A DNA stretch of 13,048 nucleotides from the NCBI GenBank assembly GCA_050946255.1, contig JBMNUL010000070.1:1-13048 (forward strand), in the 5' to 3' direction. The translations under genes were made by a program, and so were the position numbers. Below, one piece after another: positions 1 to 5,220 of the stretch; within the stretch, counting starts at the first letter, position 1; every line of letters begins with the position of its first letter. The notes beneath the pieces were generated by a model that searched no databases, had not been told where the DNA came from, and saw nothing but the letters and a program-made list of their open reading frames with translations. Origin of the DNA: JBMNUL01 sp050946255 (GTDB taxonomy: Bacteria > Actinomycetota > Coriobacteriia > Coriobacteriales > CADBOM01).

Positions 1-804
1 GAACTCGGGTACGATTCCAATTGAAAGCCCCTCGACACCCTGGTCGAGATTGGCGGTGAAGTCCGTGTCGACGTGCTGAGAGGTGCAGTCGAGAGGGTCG
101 CGGCCGGAAAGGGCGTTCAGGGCCAGAGCCACATCATCGACGGTCTTTCCGAACGGTCCCACCTGGTCGAGCGAGGACCCGAATGCCACGACGCCATATC
201 TGGAGACGACGCCGTAGGTAGGCTTCAGGCCGACGACCCCGCAGAAGGAAGCGGGCTGCCTGATCGATCCACCGGTATCGCTTCCGAGGGTGAGCGTGCA
301 CATCCCAGCCGCGACGGCAGCTGCAGATCCGCCCGAGGATCCACCCGGAACCCTCTCCAGATCCCAAGGGTTCTTTGTTGGACCGAAATACGATGTCTCG
401 GTCGAGGAGCCGAATGCGAACTCGTCCATGTTGAGCTTGCCGAGCGGGATCGCACCAGCGTCGACCATCTTGGAAACGCATGTGGCGGTGTATGCGGAAT
501 CGTAGTTCGCCAGCATCTTGGAAGCGCATGTGGTGTGAGTTCCAATCTGGTTCATGTTGTCCTTGAAGGCGGTTGGAACCCCGGCGAGCGAGGGAAGCTC
601 CTCCCCCGCCGCAACCTTGGCGTCGATTGCCTCTGCGGCCTTCATCGCAAGCTCGGGCGTGACCTCCAGAAACGCGTGGATGTCCTTGTCGAGGGCATCG
701 ATCGCATCAAGCGACGCCCTGGCGATTTCGTCAGCGGAGAACTCCTTTCTGGCAATTCCCCCGACGATGTCCCTGACCCCAAATCCTGAAACACCGATTC
801 CCAT
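1..804 (-). CDS. gatA: Glutamyl/aspartyl-tRNA(Gln/Asn) amidotransferase subunit A, N-terminal 268 residues (runs off the window)
   Basis: GatA is the amidase subunit of GatCAB. It releases ammonia from glutamine so that misacylated Glu-tRNA(Gln) or Asp-tRNA(Asn) is converted to the correct aminoacyl-tRNA in the cytoplasm. The reading frame is open from the ATG at 804 to the window edge. The amidase-signature Ser-cisSer-Lys triad is visible: Lys81 in PTAFKDN, Ser156 in the GGSSGGS loop, and Ser180 in DTGGSIRQPA. These sit two residues later than the triad known for S. aureus GatA (79/154/178), so the N-terminus is of normal length. The family is usually about 480-490 residues, so a little over half is visible. 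The start shares one base with the gatC stop (TGATG), which implies translational coupling. gatB is expected further downstream but is outside the window. No broken residues are seen. Confidence 0.97.
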   Translation of the reverse strand, partial: MGIGVSGFGVRDIVGGIARKEFSADEIARASLDAIDALDKDIHAFLEVTPELAMKAAEAIDAKVAAGEELPSLAGVPTAFKDNMNQIGTHTTCASKMLANYDSAYTATCVSKMVDAGAIPLGKLNMDEFAFGSSTETSYFGPTKNPWDLERVPGGSSGGSAAAVAAGMCTLTLGSDTGGSIRQPASFCGVVGLKPTYGVVSRYGVVAFGSSLDQVGPFGKTVDDVALALNALSGRDPLDCTSQHVDTDFTANLDQGVEGLSIGIVPEF

Positions 805-1106
805 CAGTTATCGCCTCCGCCCAGAATGGTCGGAATCTTGAACGACCCATCTTCTACCGAGTCGGAATTCGCGAGCGCCTCCTGCTGGGTGAAACCCTGC
901 CTGGGAACGTCCTCCCTCATTACGTTGACCAGCCCGGCAATCGGGTGGAACGTCGGCTCCACACCCTCCAGGTCGTATTCGGTGATGGGTGCTAGACTTG
1001 CGATGATATCGTTGAGGTCGCGAGTCATCTGCGTGACCTCCTCGTCGTTCAACCCTATTCGAGTATATGTGGCGATGTCCCTGACATCCTTTTCGGACAA
1101 TGTCAT
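804..1106 (-). CDS. gatC: Glutamyl/aspartyl-tRNA(Gln/Asn) amidotransferase subunit C
   Basis: GatC is the small belt-like subunit that wraps GatA and GatB together in the GatCAB transamidosome. The 100-residue product has the family layout. An N-terminal helix pair begins MTLSEKDVRDIATYTRIGL. The middle carries the conserved DLEGVEPTFHP, and the C-terminus has the MREDVP segment and a final FKIPTILGGG typical of GatC tails. The ATG at 1106 is chosen because AAGGAG lies 8 bases upstream. An in-frame extension to 1148 would add 14 residues unlike the family and place the Shine-Dalgarno inside the gene. It is the first gene of the gatCA(B) transcription unit and overlaps gatA by one base. Confidence 0.96.
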   Translation of the reverse strand: MTLSEKDVRDIATYTRIGLNDEEVTQMTRDLNDIIASLAPITEYDLEGVEPTFHPIAGLVNVMREDVPRQGFTQQEALANSDSVEDGSFKIPTILGGGDN

Positions 1107-1114
1107 TGGGTCCT

Positions 1115-1120
1115 CTCCTT
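1115..1120 (-). promoter_or_regulatory. Shine-Dalgarno site that fixes the gatC start
   Basis: The minus strand reads AAGGAG here, with an 8-base spacer to the ATG at 1106. This decides in favour of 1106 over an in-frame upstream start at 1148. Confidence 0.8.
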
Positions 1121-1152
1121 CTTCGAGACTTGCGAATCTCCAAACCAAAGCT

Positions 1153-1168
1153 CTCGGGATTTCCCGAG
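1153..1168. repeat. Perfect inverted repeat in the gatC leader
   Basis: CTCGGGA-TT-TCCCGAG is a perfect 7-base inverted repeat with a 2-base centre. It lies between the proposed gatC promoter and its Shine-Dalgarno. It has no T-run on either side, so it is not an intrinsic terminator. It could be an operator or a leader hairpin. Confidence 0.45.
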
Positions 1169-1185
1169 GGTGCCCACATCAAACG

Positions 1186-1213
1186 ATTATCGTCTTTCTG
1201 GGCCATGCGGCAA
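1186..1213 (-). promoter_or_regulatory. Possible sigma-70-type promoter for gatCA
   Basis: On the minus strand a -10-like GATAAT (1191-1186) follows a -35-like TTGCCG (1213-1208) with a 16-base spacer, or TTTGCC with 17. The -10 is good (5 of 6). The -35 matches 4 of 6. Transcription would start near 1179, giving a leader of about 70 bases. The lipoprotein gene upstream ends at 1271, so a separate promoter for gatCA is expected in this gap, but no other evidence supports these exact boxes. Confidence 0.4.
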
Positions 1214-1215
1214 AT

Positions 1216-1271
1216 GATTGAGCCCATTCAATCGGTAGCTGAGAGTATACCGGCCCATTTCCTCAGCCTAC
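1216..1271. repeat. Two inverted repeats after the lipoprotein stop (possible weak terminator)
   Basis: GATTGA-GCCCAT-TCAATC (1216-1233) is a perfect 6-base hairpin. Next to it, GTAGCTGAG (1235-1243) pairs with CTCAGCCTAC (1262-1271) with one extra base and an 18-base loop. The second starts at the lipoprotein stop codon, where two TAG codons stand in tandem (1268-1273). Neither has a T-tract on the minus strand, so terminator function is only a guess. The first repeat also flanks the proposed gatC -35 region. Confidence 0.3.
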
Positions 1272-2203
1272 TATGACTGGGTCGTCACCTGCACATTGCC
1301 CGAACTGTCGGTAGAGCTAGTCGAATCGGAGCTGGTGCTCGTATCGGTAGACGAGGTTGTGGAAGTCGAATCGGAGCTGGTGCTCGTATCGGTAGTCGCG
1401 GTGGTGTCGGAGCTGGTAGACGTATCGGAAGAACTAGAGGAATCCGTGGACCCATCCGTGCTCGTTGAGGTTGTTGAGGAGTCGGATGAGGACGTGCTGG
1501 TCCCGGAATCGGTGCTTGCAGAAGTGCTATCGGAAGTCGAGCTCTTCACCTCGACGTAGGTGATGTTCCCGCTCGCCTCGTCTGTTGACCTGACGGTATC
1601 GGAGAAAGGCTCTACCACGAAGACGTGGTATCCGGAGCTGATCATGTAGTAGCACCTGACATTTCCGCTGTAGGCATACGTGAGAGTATCGCTCTGCCCC
1701 TCTGTGTACTTGGCAGTTGCGGCAGTATCGTACATCCTGCCGGCAGTGTCCTCATCCAGCCCAGTCACCGCCATGACTTCTGCAACGCAATAGCTCCTGA
1801 ACGTGTCCTGCCCAGAAGTTGCAGAGGAATCTGCCCAAGTGACTCTGACCTCCCTGATCAGGCTGTTGTCGTTGTAGACCCCAGCGATAAACATCGGGGT
1901 GGCCTCTGCGTTGTCGAAGTTGGTGATCTTGTAGGTGTAGGCCTGGCTCGCAGAATCGGTTCCCGATGAGAGATCGGCCCAGATGTCGAGAGAGGAAATC
2001 GTTGGGATGTCGGCTCCTATTTCAGAAGATACGTAGTTTATGTTCTCGGAAAACTGGGCGAGATTGAGATTGAAGATCAGCCCGTTCTCATTTGACGAGG
2101 TCTGGGTCCCCGGCTGCGTGAAAGTCCCGCTGTTGTTTGAACCGCATGCAGCAAGCCCGAACACCATCATGACCGAAAACAGCACCAGCGCTAACTTCTT
2201 CAA
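1271..2203 (-). CDS. Secreted lipoprotein with a Ser/Thr/Asp repeat C-terminal tail, function unknown
   Basis: The 310-residue product starts with a lipoprotein signal peptide: MKK, a hydrophobic core, then the lipobox LAAC with the lipidated Cys at residue 20. It should be anchored to the outer face of the cytoplasmic membrane. A short Ser/Asn/Thr linker (21-40) leads to a folded region of about 180 residues (41-220) with two cysteines (139, 184) that could form a disulphide. I do not recognise that domain. Residues about 221-301 are almost only Ser, Thr and Asp in an SDS/TSS pattern, and the protein ends NVQVTTQS. The start is TTG at 2203. An in-frame TAA lies five codons upstream and the signal peptide begins exactly here. 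GGGGG 7 bases upstream may serve as a poor Shine-Dalgarno. The gene is divergent from the 80-codon gene and followed by gatCA. The Ser-rich tail is at the C-terminus, not next to the anchor, so it is not an obvious stalk. Confidence 0.88.
   Translation of the reverse strand: MKKLALVLFSVMMVFGLAACGSNNSGTFTQPGTQTSSNENGLIFNLNLAQFSENINYVSSEIGADIPTISSLDIWADLSSGTDSASQAYTYKITNFDNAEATPMFIAGVYNDNSLIREVRVTWADSSATSGQDTFRSYCVAEVMAVTGLDEDTAGRMYDTAATAKYTEGQSDTLTYAYSGNVRCYYMISSGYHVFVVEPFSDTVRSTDEASGNITYVEVKSSTSDSTSASTDSGTSTSSSDSSTTSTSTDGSTDSSSSSDTSTSSDTTATTDTSTSSDSTSTTSSTDTSTSSDSTSSTDSSGNVQVTTQS
1319..1395. repeat. 32-base exact direct repeat inside the lipoprotein tail
   Basis: Bases 1319-1350 and 1364-1395 are identical over 32 bases with a 45-base (15-codon) period. 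A shorter degenerate copy follows near 1409-1430. The repeat encodes part of the Ser/Thr/Asp tail. The codon-multiple period means unit gain or loss by slippage would keep the frame. Confidence 0.9.
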
Positions 2204-2318
2204 AGCACGACCCCCGTATTATTTATCTAATCGACCTTTTCATTATCCAATGATTGTCAAAACGTGCAATAATTCAATTTCATACGAGAACATTAAACCC
2301 GCTCGGTTTGGAGAGGCC
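2204..2318. promoter_or_regulatory. AT-rich divergent promoter region between the lipoprotein gene and the 80-codon gene
   Basis: These 115 bases are clearly AT-richer than the neighbouring genes. For the lipoprotein (minus), GATAAT (2247-2242) is a good -10. The matching -35 would be TTGCAC (2269-2264, 16-base spacer, poor). A perfect TTGACA (2260-2255) lies only 7 bases from that -10, too close to pair with it. For the plus-strand gene, TTGTCA (2254-2259) is a possible -35, but no clear -10 follows at normal spacing. Promoters in both directions are inferred from gene layout, and the exact boxes are uncertain. Confidence 0.4.
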
Positions 2319-2561
2319 ATGGAGAGAAGCAAACACTACGGGGAGCTGCAGAAGCTCATCGACGAGCTGTATTCGAAGAAGAAGCTCATCGATGTCAACG
2401 AGCTCACGCTTTACGCCCAGATCCTGGACCTCCATCCAGATCTCCAGGAAATCTGCAACCTCGTCCCCTATGGCATATACGACCGGCAATCTCTTTGCGA
2501 CCAGATGAACTCTGCAATCACCGGCCATGGATGGGGCGGGGTCTACGGAACCGTTTGCTAG
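2319..2561 (+). CDS. Small protein of unknown function (80 residues)
   Basis: This is the only plus-strand gene in the window. I do not recognise the family. The ATG at 2319 is preceded by GGAG with a 5-base spacer. The same frame stays open further upstream to 2040, but that part is antisense to the lipoprotein and passes through the AT-rich promoter region. The product is probably cytoplasmic: no signal peptide or membrane segment. Residues 8-35 look like two charged helices (GELQKLIDELYSKKK, then VNELTLYAQIL). The second half holds a more distinctive stretch (LHPDLQEICNLVPYGIYDRQ, then ITGHGWGGVYGTVC), rich in Gly and aromatics with a terminal Cys. Codon use matches the neighbours (many GAG, CTC and ATC codons), which supports real coding. 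The gene is convergent with the DUF4125 gene, and an imperfect palindrome overlaps its last codons. Confidence 0.75.
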   Translation: MERSKHYGELQKLIDELYSKKKLIDVNELTLYAQILDLHPDLQEICNLVPYGIYDRQSLCDQMNSAITGHGWGGVYGTVC

Positions 2562-2589
2562 CTGGATACGCCAGCCTCCGAAGACCCCG
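2537..2589. repeat. 53-base imperfect palindrome between two convergent genes
   Basis: CGGGGTCT (2537-2544) pairs with AGACCCCG (2582-2589). After one A/A mismatch, CGGA (2546-2549) pairs with TCCG (2577-2580). Inside, GCTGG-ATACG-CCAGC (2561-2575) forms a separate small hairpin, with an 11-base bulge on one side. The structure covers the last eight codons and stop of the 80-codon gene and ends 21 bases from the DUF4125 stop. Neither strand has a T-tract after it. It may end transcription in both directions without a classical U-run, or protect the mRNA 3' ends. Confidence 0.6.
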
Positions 2590-2609
2590 GGAAATCCAAA
2601 GAACTTGCG

Positions 2610-3191
2610 CTAGACCATCTTGGCTTCTGCCTCGTCCAAGTCCTTGAACCCGTACCTCTCCATAGTGTTCTCGAGCGTCATCAGGGGAAGGCTCTTGCCA
2701 TCCTTCTCGAGCTCCTCGAGATATGCGTTGTAACGCCGCAGCGTCTCCACGGAATAGGTCATGAGCTCGCAGAGCAGGTACTGGTCAACTCCAACGGTAC
2801 CGTTCTGAGTGTTTGTTGCAACGGGCCTGGAATGCTTCGAGATGTTGGGGTACTTCTGGCGCATCTCGATCGTCTTGTCGTGCATCCTGCTCATGATCTT
2901 CATGAGCAGGGTCTCCTTCTCGATGATGTCATCTTCCTCGCCCATGTAGGAATACCCGGTCATGTAGGCATATTTCTCCATGACGAGGTTGCGGCCATCA
3001 TCGAGAGCCTTCTTCAGGTCGTTGAGGTAGCTTTCCCTCATCTCCTGGGACCAAGCGTCGAATTGCGAGCCCCTCATGATCTCGAAGGTCTTGAAGTCGT
3101 CCTGGCAAGATGCCCTGCCGCCCTCGTTGTTGACCTTGTCGAACATGTCGAACTCGATCTTGATGATTTCGTCTGTGAGATCCTTTGACAT
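2610..3191 (-). CDS. DUF4125 family protein
   Basis: The 193-residue product matches the DUF4125 family as I remember it. The signature is the N-terminal block with the segments EFDMFDKVNNEGGRASCQDD, FEIMRGSQFDAW and SYLNDLKKA, followed by GRNLVMEKYAYM. It is mainly helical by composition, has no signal peptide or membrane segment, and is about the usual length (roughly 190-210). No biochemical activity is known to me for this family. The conserved Arg/Ser/Cys/Gln/Asp cluster (GGRASCQDD, residues 24-32) is the most likely functional site. The ATG at 3191 has AGGAG 6 bases upstream. It is the last gene of an operon with the TPR and DUF4037 genes, 50 bases after the DUF4037 stop. DUF4125 and DUF4037 are, to my knowledge, often neighbours or fused in other bacteria, so they probably act together. 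It ends in TAG. Confidence 0.88.
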   Translation of the reverse strand: MSKDLTDEIIKIEFDMFDKVNNEGGRASCQDDFKTFEIMRGSQFDAWSQEMRESYLNDLKKALDDGRNLVMEKYAYMTGYSYMGEEDDIIEKETLLMKIMSRMHDKTIEMRQKYPNISKHSRPVATNTQNGTVGVDQYLLCELMTYSVETLRRYNAYLEELEKDGKSLPLMTLENTMERYGFKDLDEAEAKMV

Positions 3192-3206
3192 TTCATTCTC
3201 CTACCC

Positions 3207-3221
3207 CGCCGATATCCGGCG
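3207..3221. repeat. Small hairpin in the DUF4037-DUF4125 gap
   Basis: CGCCG-ATATC-CGGCG forms a 5-base stem with a 5-base loop in the 50-base gap. It ends a few bases before the DUF4125 Shine-Dalgarno on the minus strand. It has no T-run. It may affect translation or RNA processing between the two genes. Confidence 0.4.
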
Positions 3222-3241
3222 AAACTCAAGAGTACATTTCC

Positions 3242-4222
3242 TCATTCATATTGAACAGGGAGCCTGGAGAGGTTCGGGTCTTTCACGAGCCTCTGAACTT
3301 CCTCACCATGCTGCGCGAGGAACGTTGAGCTCGAGTTCGAGAGCCCCTCGGCCTTGAGCTCGGACACGATCAGCGCGCAGATTTTCTCCACTATTATGCC
3401 GCGGTTGCGGTCGTCTTCCCCAACAGGGTGCAGCAGAATGTTTCCGGGGTCGAGCTCGCCCTCCACCTTCTGCCCAGTGTAAAGGGCCTCCAGAAGAGGT
3501 GCCACCTCATCGGCGAGAATGGGAAGCTCCTTCATGGCGCGGAAAGCCCATTTGTAATATGGCATGAACTTGCGGTTGAGCATGAACACCATGGAGATGA
3601 CATCCTGCACGAACTTCGCCAGCGCGACTTCCTTTGCCACGACGTCGCCACGCTGGGCGATGCGCAGGAAGTTGTATTGGCCAGTCTGGGCGATTCCCAT
3701 GCACCTGGCGGCAATCTTCTTGAGCCTCAGGTCCTCAGGGTAATATCCCTTGAGATACTCGCGGGTGCGGGTGAACTCCCCCACCGGGTCCGTGAACACG
3801 CGGCCGTTGACGCAGAGAGCGAAATTCGATTCCGGGGCCCGACGCCAGTCCAAGATGTTCTGGGGTCCCTGCGGAAACCCGATGAGCTGCTTGTAGAAGA
3901 TTCCCGGCGTCAAGACCGTGTTCTTCACACCGTAGGCGCTTATCACCCTGAAGGGCTGCTCGGGATTTGCGGCAAAGAGATCTGCCTTCCACTTTCGAAC
4001 GTCATCTGCCATGGAGGCGTAATCTTCATCTGTCAGCCAGATGAAGAACTCTATTCCCCAGTCGTGGTCCTGAGAGATGTCGTCGTCAAAGCCCATGCAC
4101 TCGGAACCGTTGCCCACAAGGCCTGCGCCCATCCTGTCCCACTTGTCTGGAAATGCCTGCTTTAGCGACGGCAGCGCCACATCGTTGAAGAACTTCTCGC
4201 TGAGATCCAATGCCTTCGTCAT
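3242..4222 (-). CDS. DUF4037 protein with a nucleotidyltransferase-like motif
   Basis: The 326-residue product resembles DUF4037 proteins. Near the N-terminus it reads LVGNGSECMGFDDDISQDHD: Gly39-Ser40, eleven residues, then Asp52-His53-Asp54. This is the GS-x(9-13)-D-x-D arrangement of the polymerase-beta-type nucleotidyltransferase fold. Hydrophobic strands follow (WGIEFFIWL). These residues would bind Mg2+ and a nucleoside triphosphate, so transfer of a nucleotide to a small molecule, protein or RNA is plausible but unproven. The middle (about 100-230) holds the DUF4037 core, including NILDWRRAPES, GRVFTDPVGEFTRTREYL and QRGDVVAKEVALAKFVQD. The protein is cytoplasmic, with no signal peptide. 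The ATG at 4222 overlaps the TPR stop by 4 bases (ATGA), a strong sign of coupling. An alternative reading is a catalytically inactive nucleotidyltransferase homologue, but the acidic residues are present. Confidence 0.85.
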   Translation of the reverse strand: MTKALDLSEKFFNDVALPSLKQAFPDKWDRMGAGLVGNGSECMGFDDDISQDHDWGIEFFIWLTDEDYASMADDVRKWKADLFAANPEQPFRVISAYGVKNTVLTPGIFYKQLIGFPQGPQNILDWRRAPESNFALCVNGRVFTDPVGEFTRTREYLKGYYPEDLRLKKIAARCMGIAQTGQYNFLRIAQRGDVVAKEVALAKFVQDVISMVFMLNRKFMPYYKWAFRAMKELPILADEVAPLLEALYTGQKVEGELDPGNILLHPVGEDDRNRGIIVEKICALIVSELKAEGLSNSSSTFLAQHGEEVQRLVKDPNLSRLPVQYE

Positions 4223-5076
4223 TTGAGGTTCGCCTTGATCTCCTCTGATTTCTTCAGGTACTCAGCTGCCTTGTCGTGGTCCCCAAGCTTGTCGTAGACG
4301 GCCGAGATGTTTGCCATCGCCGCGGCGTAATCCCTATTGGCGCCGAAGTGATCGTAGATAAGCTCGGCAGCCCGCTCGAAGTTCTCGAGCGCCGCCTGGT
4401 AATCGCCCCTCTTGAAATCGATGACCGCCGCGAGGTTCACGGCGTTGGGATAATGCCCGGACCTATTGTTGTGCGACTCGTAGATGTCGATTGCCTTCCT
4501 CACGTTGGTGGAGGCCTTGTCCAGCTCACCGACTCGCACCAGGAGGGTCGCCATGTTCATGAGCGCGATGGCCTCCTCGGTCTGACCTGGGGACAGCTTG
4601 CAGATGATCTCGTATGCGGCGGCGGAGAACTGGACCGCCTTGTCGAACTGCTTCAAGTCCTGATAGTTGTTCGACATGTTGTTGAGAAGACCCGCGAACT
4701 CGTAGGTGTCGTCCTTGCCGAGTGCAGTTAGGATCTCGTATGCGGCATCGTAAAGTTCCTGCGCCTTCTCGAACTGTCCGGCATATCGGTATGTCCCGGC
4801 ATCGTTGAAGAGAATCACGCCGTATTCCTCGCACATCTTCGTGCCCCTCACCTTCTCGGTGAGCCTCAGGGCGGTCTCGAAGTTGTAGGAAGATTCGCTG
4901 AACCTGCTCTCCTCCCTGTAGAGGGCACCCAGCTCGTTGCATACGGCAATGATATCGGGGGCGTTCGCGTCTTCGTCCTTCATGAGCTCGTCGCGGGTAT
5001 CGAGCATGAACTTCTCAACCTCCGCATGGGTATGGTTCTCGTAGAGCTCATCGATCTTGTCGACAATATTGCTCAT
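4219..5076 (-). CDS. Tetratricopeptide-repeat (TPR) protein
   Basis: The 285-residue protein is made almost wholly of TPR helix pairs at about 40-42-residue spacing. Typical lines are GALYREESRFSESSYNFETA, AGQFEKAQELYDAAYEI, LKQFDKAVQFSAAAYEI, VGELDKASTNVRKAIDIY, RGDYQAALENFERAAELI and LGDHDKAAEYLKKSEEI, so about six repeats. Such proteins are scaffolds or ligand sensors; no catalytic site is seen. It is cytoplasmic, with no signal or membrane segment. ATG at 5076 is preferred over an in-frame GTG at 5091, because GAGGA lies just before the ATG and nothing like a Shine-Dalgarno precedes the GTG. It is the first gene of the operon with DUF4037 (4-base overlap) and DUF4125. It probably binds or presents the substrate or partner of the DUF4037 protein; that is inference. 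Confidence 0.9.
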   Translation of the reverse strand: MSNIVDKIDELYENHTHAEVEKFMLDTRDELMKDEDANAPDIIAVCNELGALYREESRFSESSYNFETALRLTEKVRGTKMCEEYGVILFNDAGTYRYAGQFEKAQELYDAAYEILTALGKDDTYEFAGLLNNMSNNYQDLKQFDKAVQFSAAAYEIICKLSPGQTEEAIALMNMATLLVRVGELDKASTNVRKAIDIYESHNNRSGHYPNAVNLAAVIDFKRGDYQAALENFERAAELIYDHFGANRDYAAAMANISAVYDKLGDHDKAAEYLKKSEEIKANLK

Positions 5077-5097
5077 GTGTCCTCTTTTCACGAAAAA

Positions 5098-5103
5098 ACT
5101 ATA
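5098..5103 (-). promoter_or_regulatory. Possible -10 box for the TPR-DUF4037-DUF4125 operon
   Basis: The minus strand has TATAGT, 21 bases before the TPR ATG. The -35 would fall in the 3' arm of the upstream terminator hairpin and is not recognisable. A promoter is expected here because a strong terminator precedes the operon, but only the -10-like box can be pointed to. Confidence 0.3.
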
Positions 5104-5108
5104 CCCCC

Positions 5109-5141
5109 AAAATATACAACAGACCGCCCGAGGGCGGTCTG
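5109..5141 (-). terminator. Intrinsic terminator of the pspA/GIDE unit
   Basis: CAGACCGCCC (5120-5129) and GGGCGGTCTG (5132-5141) form a perfect 10-base inverted repeat, read as a 9-base stem with a 4-base loop. On the minus strand it is followed by TTGTATATTTT. It lies 68 bases after the stop of the GIDE-like gene. On the plus strand no T-run follows, so it works on the minus strand only. Confidence 0.9.
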
Positions 5142-5177
5142 AAGATTGAGTGTTATCGCTTGGAGTTCACGAACACA

Positions 5178-5220
5178 TCGGCGACGTCACCAGAACAACT
5201 TCGGCTACGTCACCAGTACA
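5178..5220. repeat. 20-base tandem near-repeat around the GIDE-gene stop codon
   Basis: Bases 5178-5197 and 5201-5220 are the same at 18 of 20 positions (shared core ACGTCACCAG). The second copy (on the minus strand the first one met) contains the last codons and the TGA of the GIDE-like gene. The other lies just after it. It looks like a small local duplication of the gene end. Confidence 0.7.

Noticed and set aside
73..789. Long plus-strand open frame of 238 codons over gatA
   Set aside because: It is the complement of a highly conserved gatA with intact catalytic residues; GC-rich codon bias opens the antisense frame.
1296..1559. Valine/glutamate-rich plus-strand open frame of 87 codons
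   Set aside because: It is the antisense of the Ser/Thr/Asp repeat tail; its composition follows directly from that repeat.
2040..2318. N-terminal extension of the 80-codon plus-strand gene to 2040
   Set aside because: It overlaps the signal-peptide end of the lipoprotein in antisense and crosses the AT-rich promoter region; the ATG at 2319 has a good ribosome site.
2610..4222. DUF4037/DUF4125 as a MNT-HEPN toxin-antitoxin pair
   Set aside because: DUF4125 shows no HEPN R-x4-6-H motif in a fitting place, both proteins are larger than typical MNT/HEPN partners, and a TPR gene leads the operon.
5077..5091. GTG start at 5091 for the TPR gene
   Set aside because: No Shine-Dalgarno precedes it, while GAGGA stands directly before the ATG at 5076.
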